DNA of 64,000 nt from Fratercula arctica. Its lineage: Eukaryota; Chordata; Aves; Charadriiformes; Alcidae. Location of the stretch: positions 57,017,672 through 57,081,671 of the forward strand of contig CANTUZ010000004.1 in the NCBI GenBank assembly GCA_947846985.1, given 5' to 3'. Below are positions 10,963 through 23,400 of this stretch, piece by piece. The position numbers and the translations under genes are program-made. How positions within the stretch are numbered: the first letter of the stretch is position 1; the number at the start of each line of letters is the position of its first letter. The notes beneath the pieces were generated by a model. It had not been told where the DNA came from. It made no database searches and saw only the letters and a list, made by a program, of their open reading frames with translations.

Positions 10963-12374
10963 ATTACAAGAGACAATACAACTATTGAGTGGGTAATGCT
11001 GCATTACTTTAAGGGAAGGGCAAGGTGTCTTGGGGTTCGTGAAGGCAAATATTTATCAGTGACTTTTGAATGATGTACAATGATTTAGAAGTGCATAATA
11101 CCAGAATTTCTGGCATCTTTTCATCACTGGCTCTGCAGTCATTCCCTCTGTGAAAATAACCCAGTTGCTTAGTCTCTTGGTATCAATCCTCTGTCTGTTA
11201 AATAGCTATAACTCAGTGCTACCATGAGACTATGAGTTAATGAATGCTTATGCTGCATCCAGAAAATTCTGGATGAAAGGGATATAAAACTGCAAGTAAT
11301 GAACCCTTGTTTATTATTGCCATGGTTCAATAAATGCTAGTTGGTTCCACTTCTCGTGGGTAGCACTGGTTCCTTTACATTAAGAATCTGAATTCTGGAG
11401 GAAGTTGCAAACCAAATCCAACCGTTTTTGAACTTTAGGAAAAAAATGTCATCAGCATTACGATTTCCAGGCTATTGCATGAAACACTTTGTTTGCAAGG
11501 ATTAGCAGCATGTAGACCAGAGAGCTGGAAATCCCTGACCTCTGCAGTGATGGAGCCATAACTCCTTACTTGTCAGCTGCCTTCTCTCCTGTAACAACCT
11601 TCCACCTACAGCAAACACGGGCCACAGTGCACATTTGAGCAGCTGTGACCTGTGCTGGAGGTCAGCTGCATTCCCAGGAGCTCCCAACCCATGAGAATTA
11701 AAAGAGAGTGTGATCTCTCCTCGCCACCCCACAGAGTGGTCCTGTGAGCCCCAACACCATGCCATCATTCTGGCAGATCTCTGCATTGTGCACCTATTCT
11801 CTCAACAGCAGTGTTTTGTCACTTGCAAGAGTTGTGTTCACTCCATAGATTCAAGTACAGTCATGACCATGACACAGATAAAACTGTTTATTTTCTTTAG
11901 CTGTCAGTCTTAAGGCTGTAAAAGTACTTGTAATTTGTATTATATATGATGCACAGCTCTTAGTTACTTTTGTGATATTTATAGCTAGAAAGCCTCAATT
12001 TTTAAAGGAAACAAAACCAGATATAGAATCTGAGACAGGGTCCAAGTTGGCACCTGTGAGCTTTGACAGAGAAAGTGACGCTTTGGCCTTCCTGAAGCAG
12101 AAATCCAGAGCACTGAGGCAGGTTCCTCATCTCCTTACACAGTGTTTAAGAAGAATAACATACATCATAGAAGTCTTAAAAATAATCTGCACTTTCTGCA
12201 AGGGAAATGCCTAAGGCTGACACACGGAACAGGGAATTGCCTGTAACTACTCACCAGGAAAATTCTGGGAATATAGTCCTCTCCGTTTCAGGTGCCTGCA
12301 TCTATTCAGAATTCATTAAAGCAAAGACCCTGTGACCTTTCCTAAAAGAAGCTGAATGGAAATGGCTTACTAGT

Positions 12375-12397
12375 TTGTGTGTGTGTGTGTGTCTGTG
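12375..12397. repeat. (TG)n microsatellite
   Basis: About eight TG units followed by TCTGTG. Short and interrupted. It produces a His/Thr-rich run in the minus-strand frame crossing it. Confidence 0.9.
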
Positions 12398-15300
12398 AGC
12401 ATCACTAGTGACAATATTCCTCTTTTCTTTGGTTTCCTCAGGGCACTGATACCGAGGTAGCACAGCGTGACCTCCTCTCCCATCATGCAACACAAAGCAT
12501 GACTATCCCTAGTCCTTCTTTGACCTAAAGTTATACCTCTGTGTTACTCTACCCATCTGTGAGGAACCTCTCTGAGCAGAGAAGCTGCCTAGTGCTGGCT
12601 TGGCTCAACCATAGTTCTAGGTTGCTAATGCAAACAATATGTAGTAGGTTAGCTGGTTAAAAGCAGGATGGTTGCTTTTTAATGGCAGGTGGAGGGCCTG
12701 AGGCCACTGTTCTGCTAGCCAACTTCTCCCATAGCATCCTTGCAGACAATGTAATTCTTGAACCTCCTAAGAGTAGTCAGAAGGCAAGTAGCCTAGATTC
12801 TGTCTCCATGACCACCACCTCCCTAAGTGTCAGGTTAAAATATTATCTATGATGGAGATGTCTCTGCATTTTTTGCTCGAGTGTGCAGAAAAATATTCAA
12901 AACTGAGACAAAATATCAGATGTAATTTTAGTGGAATCCTGTTTGATATGCCTCTAGTCAGAACCTCAGCGGAGAAATACATAAATCTGTTTTCTGGACC
13001 ATGATGAATTTAGTTATGATGGATGGTGTCACGGACTGAGGCGCTTCTGGGCATGGGCTCAAGAGAGCTCTGGATGCCTGGCAGACAGCAAGTGGGTGTC
13101 CATATCCCTTCAGGGATAAGTAACAACCGAAGGGAGGACTCAAGGTCACAATTTTATAACGTGGACACTTATGTTAGATCTAGACCTGATTTTATGCAGC
13201 CAAATCTTTATTGAATCTGCTCCTAGTCGCTTAAGTTTAATTACCTTTATTTGTCAGACTGGGAAATCAAGGCAAAGGTGGGTAAACAGCTTTCCCAAGC
13301 TCTCCAAGTCAGTCTGAGCCAAGCAAGAATCGCTGCATTTCGGTTTCTTATATAAGGATTTAGGCCTAAGGAACTTGATGAACAAAGCTCAGAATAATCA
13401 AGCAGCTCCTGACCCCTGGCCCAGCATCCTGCTACCCTGCTGGTACCACTGTTCGCATCCGTGTGAGGGAGAAAGACCACTCTAGTGAACCGTTTGTTGG
13501 AATTTGAGCTATTAGAGCACTTCCACTACTTACTTTCCAGGAGCAGGTGCTGAAATTAAAGCACAAACAAAATCCTACCCTGGCTCATGTCATTCCCATG
13601 AGAAAGCAATTGGTCCCCCATGGTCTTCCTTACATGGATGGCACATGACAATACCAACATACACGAATTAAGTAGATACTTGGTATTTCCTCTTTCAGGA
13701 AATTAATTTTTTATAAGTTATTATAAAGTATTTTATCGAATCAGCCCTTAAATATCTTCCCCGTAGTGCCCCAGCTCTCGTCACTTTCTTTCGCCTGAGC
13801 ACTTTGCTCTTAGCCCATGAATAATGAAACTGAGCAATTACGTACAAGCCATGCCTCCTGCTGCAAAGCCCGGAAACTAATCCAATGGGGTTTTTCTTTT
13901 TTACTTTTGAAAGTCTGGGCACCCCTGAAGGGAAGAAGGTGATACTTGCCCTTAGTAATCTGGGTAAAAGGCACAGTGGACATTTCACAGTGCTCCAATT
14001 GCTCACTTTGCTTACGCTTGTAAATATTTTATAGTAGCCTAATGGGGACGAAAACCACTTGAATTTCCAAATTTTTTTACCCGCTGCTATTGTAGTTACT
14101 AATGAGGTAATGTCAGCATTTATTTATGGTACCACAGCACTATATGGTTCCTTCATGAGCTGTATAATTTTGATACTTTTCACTTCATTTAAAAAGTTGT
14201 TTCAAAGAGACCTTGGATAAATTTTGCAGACTGCAGTTGTGAACATGGAGGTGAATCTACTGACACAGCTTCAGCAGATGCTTTTACTACTGTTCATTAA
14301 CTTTAGCTCTGCTGCCATCAGAATTATATAAGGAACATAAAGTAAATTAAAAAAAAATGACTCATGCAATTTGATTTCTGCTGTGTCATTTCCCACTGTT
14401 TTGCTCTTTGTACCTCAACAGGCTGGCAACCAAACAGGCTATTGAGGTCACAGTACAGAAATAAATGGCAAGGGTTCAAACTTGAAAATGCAATTATCTT
14501 TCCCGCTTCCAAATAGAATTACAAGAGGAACATCACTGAGGCTATAACAGAAAACTCCTTGCAGCTTTTATTCTGGTTTGATTTGGCAAAGATGTTCTCT
14601 CACTCCCTTTCCTTCTTCCTTCCCCCTTCCCACTCCGCTTCCCCTTCCTCTTCCTTTTCCCCTACTCTTTTCAACTTTGCAGTGAGGTTTAGAAACATTT
14701 ATTTCAGAAAAGGACACATATTTCATGTGTTCTGTTTGAAACCCATTAATTCCTCATTTTATGTTCATGTCACATAGGATTCTTGAATCTCCAGATAATT
14801 CTTTTCTGTTTTATGGATATTCGCTTAATCTAAAGCCACAGTTAAAATTTCTATTCTTATACAGGATATAAGATCAAACATAGTAAAACCTGCAATTAAG
14901 AAAACCTATCTTTTTTTTTCCTTTCTGCTGCAATTTATGACCCCGGGGAGGGGAGCGAGTGGTGAAATGGGGGAATGAAAAAATAAATCCTTATTCACCT
15001 AATATTCATCTATATGCAACAGAGCTAGCCAGCAAGTGCATGGTTTTATCTGAACAACAAAATAGGTATTTTCTATACACTTATTGGATTGTCGTAAAAG
15101 AATGCAAACTGAAGCTTGAAGGTGCTTCAGTAAGTGAGATTTGAGTACAGCAAGCCTGCAATTGTTCAGGATGATCCAAATAAGCAGATAATACAAGACA
15201 TAAGAGGAAAGGTGTTTTTTGGAACTTCCCAGAAAACACATTTCAGGAAAAAGATACTGTTCTTGAATTTAAAATGCCCTCCTTCATTACTGTCATTATG

Positions 15301-18300
15301 CTGATGAATTTTTTATTCTTTTCCTCCCCTAATTTAAGTTTTCCCATTTGTTTTTGAGTGAATCTATTTCTAGTGCATTTACATTCCTACAGCAAGTATC
15401 TCAAATATTCATTAGTTATTAAATTGCTTTTTGTAGATCAATCAGGTCCTAATTGCACTTATTTTGAAAGACCTGATCCAACACTATCAACTATGCTACC
15501 CTGCCACCATAACTTCATTGAATTTAGTGGAATCATTTCTAGTTTATTCCAGTGAATTTGCGAGGACAAGCAGACATATGACCTCTTTTGGAATCAGTTC
15601 ATTAAGGAATTTGGGTGCTAACAAGTCAGATGTTACAAAACATAAATCCTAGGCATAACTTTCAGTTTGGAATCCAAGTGTTAGGAGATAAACTGTTTAT
15701 ATGGACATGTGGAAACCTGCTTGAGAAAAATGATACCCCCTCCCCCCCAAAAAAAAGTTACTGGATTGGAAGCTGTCATAACAAGAAACATGAAGTACAG
15801 AAGTATCTAAAACCTCACCTTTTCTTTGAAGCTTAAACTCCTCAATTAAATTAGGATGCAGAATCTGGTGTCCTCTCTTGGAAAAAATCACTTGGAAATA
15901 ATCTCAAAAGTCTTTAAATGCAGATATTAGAGGATTCTTTACATAATAGATCTTTTCACAACAGCCCAGTAGTAAGACTATGAGTCTCATGAAGACTTCG
16001 TTTCAGTTCCTTTCCCTACTAGAAAATTAAAATCAAAATTCACATAGCAGAAAACTATCAACCACAAACAAATAGTTTATTTTTCAATGAAGAATATTCA
16101 CCATGTTAAAGAAACTGTAAATGCGTATTTCAACATATACTTTAAAATGTTCACATTTAGAACAATGATCTTTAGCAATCTTATTGGCAACAGGAAAAAT
16201 TCCTTAGGAATCTTGAACGCCAAAGGATCTGGATCACCTCGCAGGCATAGACTGGCACAGTTCTATAATATTAACAGTGCTCATTTAAAAATCTGTGCAT
16301 TTCCAGGTATTGCTATCAGCTGCAAACTCAGTGCCACTGAATTTCAAAACTTTCTGTTCAGTTAAACCATTAGCAATCACCTTGGTTTTAACTGTATTGC
16401 TCCCTGTGTGGCAGAATAGAGATGTATCAAATAAATCACCATATCTTTCCTTTCAATCATTGCTCTCAGGTTCTTAGGGGACACACAGATGGAAAATGAA
16501 CAAGTAAAAGGAAAGAAGGAGAAATAAAAAATTCAGGTCTGTTAACACTCATAAATCCCCAGGCTTTTCTACAGATTAAAGGCTCAAGCTAAGGGGATAA
16601 AGTTAATCTTAAATTTAAGACAAGTCACTTTTCTTTTCCACATCACAGTATTTTTTGTAGCAATAAATAAACATTCTCGCATTTGTTCTAAAAATTTTCT
16701 ATGTTGAGTGATCTTTGCAGAGTATTTGTCAATAATCTTTTAAAGCTATACTTATTCTCAAAGTCCTAGTAAAAGTCCATGCTCCAGAATATTCAGAAAC
16801 ACACAAAATGTTATGATAGGTAGAAGACAGACAGATACATAAATTAATTATTTAAAAGGAACAAGCATTTACTATTGCTGCTCAAACTTCAGCAAAGCCA
16901 GATATGAAGTAGCTGTAATATAGATTGCACGGTTCATCAAGATTCTGATGGCTGAGCAAAACTTAATAAACAGAGAAAGCTGCTTATAACCTTGAAAGCA
17001 TTTGGTATAAAAATCTTTAATGAATCAAAATATGAATAACTGAGTTAACTTGCAGACATGGAAGATACTTAAGAGAACATTTAATTTCTTGGTACAGCTT
17101 TCTTTTTCTTCATGTTAAACTTATCTTACCCATAATGCAATGCCCTTTACTCATTACATTTAAATTTACCTCCTCTAGAACAGTTTTAAATTGGATATTA
17201 GTTTGGACTGAAAAATGCATATCTAAGTTTTGAACCACCATACAGATCTAATTTTACATTTGAATTGCATTTCCCCAAAGCCCGGGGTGTTAAATTCTGA
17301 GATATTAGTGTTAGCGTATCTGCAGCCTTTTCACACTAGGGAATTTCAGGAAAAAAAATTCCCAGCTGTGTTAGCATTGGTTCAGCTGTGTCAGCAGGAG
17401 CTTGATGATTTGATCATCTTTCCACTTTTAATACAGAAGCGAACTATGTGAATCCACATTCATTAAAATGTTATTTTTCCAGTTCAAACACTAAATGCCT
17501 TGATGATTAGCAGGTATTCAAATGCTCTCTTTAAAATTACCTAAAACTCCCAAATATGTTCTCAGACAACCCAGACGCCTTCATAAGGAAATACTGCCAT
17601 TTTCCTCAGGAGACTGTCATTTTTATGAGTTCACATCACATTTTGCCATTGAGTTCCATCTTCTTCTATGAGGCATCATGATTTGTTTTTCAAAGAAGTG
17701 GTTCACCATAGTTCTTGGTAACACAGAATTATCATAGATAAGGTAGATAATGGAAAATGCAGACTTATCTACAATTTCCCAAGCCCTCCAGACCATATTT
17801 GAAGTGCAAGTATTCAGAAGAGGAGACATTTGACTTTTTGAAACCCCTTCCTCCACAGAAAGCAGAAAATGAGGAAATACCCTTATCGAAAACATTTTCG
17901 ATGGCTAATTTTCAGCCTCTCCTGAAGTCTCTACTCTCTATTATAGCACAACTGAAACGGTAATATTGTGGGGGGATCTTTTTCTTACAATTTCTTCACG
18001 TACCCAAGGCCAGTGATATAAGCTGTATCTGAAAACACTTTACAGCATTAAATAATGCAGGCTCACAGCTGCTTTCTTTTTTAACCCAGCCTCACTGCCT
18101 AGCTTTATAGCAAGAAAACAGGAAAGAACGGCCATGTTCTGAAATATTATTTCCCAAACTATATTGAATGGACCACGTGGAGGAGTAAAGACAGGTGATC
18201 AAGGAGCCCAGGCACTGGAAGGGGACAGGCTCCCTTCTGCTGTTCCCCTGCAATCACTCAAAGTCAAGAAGTCCTGATGCGGCGGGCCTGTTTTATTCAG

Positions 18301-18790
18301 TGCTGGAAATCTCTTTGTTCAGCATTGCATAATGTGAACCACGGCCAAACTACTGCTGCTGGTGGGAGCCTTGTAAAGATATCTCTCTGCGCAAAGGGAA
18401 GGCAAACCAGAGCCTGGGAGGATGACACTGGAAAGCCAGAAGCCACTGCCTACATGCCCCATTTCACCCTCACTCTGATGTTTGTCCCCTGTCTGTGAAT
18501 GCACACGGGTGCTTAGATTGACAAAACAGAACAAACCTAAATTAAATACCAAGTAAGCAAGCTGTGTCACAGTTCAGGGAAACATTTTCTTTCAGGACAG
18601 CCCTTCTCTTCTCCAGATCTTTAATTCCCAGACTGTGCTCATTGCTGTTGACTACAACAGAACATCACATTGAGGACAGACAATCCTACATAATGTGGTG
18701 GATGCGGATTAATCAAATTACTTCATACTGAGAGTCCCTGGCTATTTCCTTGCACTGAGGTTCTCTGTAAAAGACATCCAAAGATTAATC

Positions 18791-18806
18791 TTTTTTTTTT
18801 TTTTTT
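18791..18806. repeat. T homopolymer
   Basis: Sixteen T followed by CTTTTCCTCC, a pyrimidine tract. No retroposon body is recognised beside it. Confidence 0.9.
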
Positions 18807-20649
18807 CTTTTCCTCCATGTATCTGTTAATGTAGGGAATCATGTATCCAGACAAAAACCCATTAGCCAAGGGAGACAACTGGATGAATGGGAGACTGGTG
18901 CCTGTTGCTTTTGCTGGTAGCCTTCTCTGCAACTTTGAGAAAGATCCTGCTTATGCACTTTGTTCCTTTGTCCATCTTCCAAACACTTGCCCAAAGAAAT
19001 GTTTCCTCTAAGTGTGAGTCGTTCCCTGAAAGGCAACCAAACAACATGAAGATAAATATGTTTTTGCTGGAGGGGATGGGTCTTGCACCGCAATCTGATT
19101 GCAAAATGCATATGTTGCTGTCTATTTCTTCATGCCGGTAGTACACTTTGCTGTACTCCAAATAAGGCAACAAATAACAAACGAATAAAGAAAACCATGT
19201 CTAAGATTCAACAAAGTTACAAATTCTTACTTTTATGACCATCCCATTTCATGCCAGCAGAGTGACATTGATAAGGGCTTTTTTATGCCTAATGGGCATA
19301 TCCAGGTTCCTGCCAAACATGCTGCGTGCCAGATGAGCTGCTGCCAGGTTATAAACTTCGAAGGACTTATTATCCAGAGGAATAAAAGAGTTTGCTCTCA
19401 GGCTACATTTTGCAATTTTATTAACAGATTCATTGCTACCTTACAGAGTGGCTTCATCAGTCAAAGAGCACCGTCAGTGCTGTCCCAACCTTGGAGACGG
19501 ATCCAAATGTCCCTGATTACATAAAGTTTCCATTTTGACCTCAGATGGCCCTGGACAACCTCAGCATTCTCTTTTGGATCCAAAAAACCACCAAGGTTGT
19601 GCTTGGAAGATGCCACATTCATGAGTACAGGGAACAAGCCATGATTTAGTTTGACAAAACAGAAGGGGAGAAATGCAATTTTCTGTGACTATGTGAATTA
19701 GAATTTAATCAGAGATATAAAATATAATGCAAAAAGACAATACCTTGCTTGGATTTGGACCAGCTCTGGAAAGCTTTTTAGAACATGCACCCTGATCAAA
19801 ACACGTGCTTACATTCTCTCCTTATTACAAATATCTTCAAGAACCAAGACAGTAAAGTACTCAGACAACCGTTAACATTCATTGAATGTGAGATCAAAGA
19901 GTCTGCCTGAAAATATGAAGTGTAATTCTGCAAAGAATATCCTATAAACTACAAATAGTTCAAGATGCAATACATTTTGGGTCAGTATGAAATTATTTTC
20001 AGGAAAGAAAGAATTTGAAAAAAAATTGTATGGAATTTTTTTTTTTTCATTTAGCTCTACATTTTGGTCAACTTAAAAAGAAAATCCATGACAATTTTGA
20101 GCTTTGTAAACAATTCTTAAAAATGGTTTTGAAAGGAAAATTGAGAAGTTTGATTTACAAACTGACCTGTCCAAATATGTTGATTGTTTAGCAATTTTTT
20201 CTAACACTTTTTCCAATATGTGCCTTCTGGCAAAACAGACATGAATTTACAAAACACTTTGGTTTCATTGTATCTTCAGTTTTCATCTTCTGTGAAAAAC
20301 ATTTTAACTAAGTAATATCACCCTACTTCATTCAGAAGCCTCAGTATATATAACTGGTATGAAAACGACACCATCAATTTCACTTCAAAACAGATTTTTA
20401 TGAAGTAGGCCTTCTGAAGAATCATATTTAGAGTGTAGTCACTGATGTCTTATAAACATATCTGTTTTAAGTGATGTTTTTGCCTATATCTATCCTCTGG
20501 ACAACTGTTCTCTAACCCTGCTCATCTTCTCAGGGCTGTCATAAATATTCTTTCATAAAGTACGCACTGTTCTTTAGTATATACTATTATTTATATATGT
20601 AAAGGTGGTATCAACTATGTTATTTCAGCACTCACAAAATTAGGTGAGA

Positions 20650-20826
20650 GATACTGCTTTGATACTAGTCCCTTGTGGGATCTGGAGCAAATCACCCTGC
20701 AGTGCTGCTTTTCTGCTTACAGTGTCAGGTCTTTGAGAAGAAATTGTCTTTCACATTGTGTTTGTATATTGCCTCTCAGCTGAGACCTCCAGATGCTACT
20801 ATAATACAAAGATTAAATAGCGGTAC
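20650..20826 (+). mobile_element. MIR-like (CORE-SINE) relic, sense orientation
   Basis: The text GGAGCAAATCACCCTGCAG and TTCTGCTTACAGTG resembles the MIR 'aagtcacttaacctctctg… ctgtaaaatggg' block. It is followed by TTGTGTTTGTATATTGCCTC and GATGCTACTATAATACAAA, which match the 3' part of amniote MIR-type SINEs (…tgtttgtacagcgcctagca… ggcgctactgtaatacaaataa). The copy is highly decayed. The family identification is from remembered consensus only. Confidence 0.55.
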
Positions 20827-20859
20827 TATCTGTTAAATAATGAATACTGCAAGCATGCC

Positions 20860-20965
20860 GATGAGATATCCATTTGGGATGAGGAGGCTAAAAGGAGAGA
20901 TTAAATAACTTTCCCAAGGTCATGTGATTCATTATTGCCAGAGAAAGGATGGTGTGCGCAAGAGC
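20860..20965 (-). mobile_element. MIR-like relic, antisense orientation
   Basis: GGATGAGGAGGCTAAAAGGA followed by GAGATTAAATAACTTTCCCA and AGGTCATGTGATTC is the reverse complement of the MIR core 'gtgaccttgggcaagttacttaacctctctgtgcctcag'. It is adjacent to, and opposite in orientation from, the relic at 20650-20826. Confidence 0.65.
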
Positions 20966-23307
20966 CTTTGATGCAGAACAGGGGCACAGGCGAGGACTCC
21001 CCACCGCCTTGCAGGCTCTCTGCTGAGGTAGTGCACTCTCGCGTGCTTGACCAGATACCAAGCAAAGCGGCTCTGAAGGTACTGGCACTGCTCAGCCAAG
21101 AAGAAAGCTCATGGGATCTAAGAGTCATCTGAGCAGGACACCCGGGGACTTGGGGCTCCACCACTCTTCAGGTGAAAAACTGGTCTGGAAATGTAGAGGA
21201 AGCAGTATCATAGACTACTTCTGTACTCATAAATTAGCGCCAGGGAGCGTTCCTGGGCACTGGATGTCAGTCATGTGTACCACCCAAACAGTCTTGGCCA
21301 CTCAGCTGGCCAGGGCCGACCAGCAGTCCCCCAATGGGTCCCTGGCCAAGGTTCATGAGCTACCATGAATCAGGAGCCTCTCCCAGTTAACCATTTGCCT
21401 CCTGACAAATACACAGTTCTGGAGGGTAAGGGAGGTACCTGTAAGGACATATGGCATCCAACCACATCCCAGTTGGGTTCAAAGGCAGACATCAGTCCTA
21501 GACATGCTTAATCTTCTTGTACAGCCACTAGCACTTGGAAAACCACCAAGCTCAGTCCTGTATTAATGACACTTTGAAGGTCAGACTGTATTTGACCACA
21601 AGGAGATTTCCTTTTTGAGTTCATTGTGCTGGTCAGAGGATTGCTACTCCACCTCTCTCCAGTTTACCTTCATTGGCTCTCAGAGATGTCTCATGACCAG
21701 AAAGGAGCTACTTGCATCTCCAGGACAGAACTTGCCATCCTGCTAATTATGTGCCATGGTGTGCAATGGTAAATCGAGCCCACCTTAGCTGTACGGTGCT
21801 CCTCTAACAGGGTCCTCGTGCGTGCTCTGACCGCTGTCATCCTCAGGCAGTTGCCTGGCAACACCAGCATCTTCAATATTCACTCGCCGGGCGTTAGGAA
21901 ATAAACTCACCAATGAGGCTACAGCTAGCTAATTTCCTCTGCCGTTTGCAGCAGAGGACAAAGTGAATCTGCGGTATCTTAGTGATATGTCTAAACAACT
22001 GCCTGAAGACATTCTTTTGTTGCAAATTGAATTCCTCTGTTTCAACTGACAGGTCCTTTACCTCTAGTCAGCTGCCTCATGTTTGGGAATAAATAGAGAG
22101 ATAGAGCACCTGAGGAGCTGCTGCTCCTCTTTGCGCACCAGCATACCAAGCAGTGCGCTATCTGGTAATCAGCGACAGCACGCCTGGTGTTGTGCAGGAT
22201 GCAAACTACAGCCGGCACTTGCCAGACACAGACAGGCGGTACAAACTGAACTGTGCAGGAGGATAAGTAACTATCACGTTTCCTGACTGGGACTGTGATA
22301 TTGGTAGAAAAGGTGAAATGTTGAAATTTGCAAGGTGTCTCCATCTAATGTGCAAACAGGAGAGTCTGGGCTAGCATTCCCTCCCCTTCTCCTTTCTTAT
22401 AGAAAACAGTATGGTTTTGCAGGGAAAAGACAGGGTAGAATCAGAAGCCCGGGACCCATACCTCCTCCACTTCTTTTGGTGAGCTGGTAAAATGAACTAT
22501 TGATCATCCTCTATTTTCCAAGAAGTTACTTAAAACCACCCGAAGTGCTCTGTGACTTCTCATGGTAGGTTTGAACAAAAAGCCTTCATGATGCCATAAC
22601 TGGGATTTTGTGCTTTATGCCATTATTGGATAATCCAATATATTGGATTTCTCAACCCACCTGAGACACATATATACAAAAAAGGTCCAAACTCTTCCTG
22701 TGGCACAAAATAAACGAACTGAATGAGCAATAGAGAGGAAGAAATTAATGTATCTTGTTATTACCTCATGAAAAATAAGGCATCTAGCCTCAGTTACTCT
22801 CTGGGCTTTTTCATGAGTTGGTGGAGATGTGGTGTTCCTAAGGATGGTGTGCCTTAGAGAGGAGGAGCCTGTCTATCCTTCCTGACCACAGAGAGTGCCT
22901 AAAAGAGGATTTGAGACTGGACACCTAACCTTAAATATGTAATGTTACTTGAGTTGAATCCTATCCAAATTTTTGTAGATAATGTACCCTTCTTTGGTTG
23001 TGTCAAGCAAATTTTTTCTGAGAAAGGTCAGAGGAGAATGAGAGAGAGTCAAAACTAGTTAGATAGCTGCTACATGTCACAGCTTCCACACAGTCAGATG
23101 AGCAATCTGTCACCTGTCTCTGATTTTATGACTCCACTATAAACAGCCATCTGGAATTTTGGGGGAGCATACATTTAAATTGGGCCAAAAGGATCAATGC
23201 TGACTCCAAAGAAGCTGGACTGGGTCTTCACATGCAGGCATAGGCTTCCCGGGCACCGGTGGAAAACTTGACTCTGTTCAGATTCTGAGTCTTACATATT
23301 TAAATAA
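20966..23307. other. Non-coding stretch; one short alternating palindrome
   Basis: No repeat family and no credible exon chain. It includes the 25-base alternating palindrome at 22625-22649. The overlapping opposite-strand frames near 22042-22344 and 22083-22286 are mutual shadows without signals. Confidence 0.45.
22625..22649. repeat. Short alternating palindrome
   Basis: ATTGGAT and its reverse complement ATCCAAT alternate three times: ATTGGAT-A-ATCCAAT-AT-ATTGGAT-T. Two overlapping perfect palindromes result, ATTGGATAATCCAAT and AATCCAATATATTGGATT. The CCAAT/ATTGG core is the recognition motif of NF-Y-type factors, but no promoter is visible here. Confidence 0.9.
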
Positions 23308-23400
23308 TACATAAGAACCTAAGGACTGCTGTACTGGATCAGATTAAACATTTATCGCTCTTTCCCTCTCCAGCAGTGGCGAAGAGCAGATGACTAGGAA
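23308..23400. mobile_element. Relic of an old CR1/L3-type repeat
   Basis: The text ACATAAGAACCTAAGGACTG, then CTGTACTGGATCAGATTAAA, then CTCTCCAGCAGTGGC corresponds to the widespread sauropsid repeat block 'acataagaatggccatactgggtcagaccaaaggtcc… tgtctccgacagtggcc'. It is short and decayed. I do not assign an orientation. Confidence 0.5.

Larger units (their letters stand above)
10963..20649. other. Long non-coding stretch, no gene or known repeat recognised
   Basis: Apart from the GT microsatellite (12375-12397), a T tract (18791-18806) and scattered exon-like GT-AG pairs, I see no dispersed repeat and no convincing coding exon. The frames of 60-103 codons here are short, overlap each other on opposite strands and show no chain of compatible splice phases. 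Examples of splice-like pairs that remain unconvincing are the minus-strand 36-base segment near 11565-11600 and the 16-base segment at 13534-13549. Confidence 0.5.
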
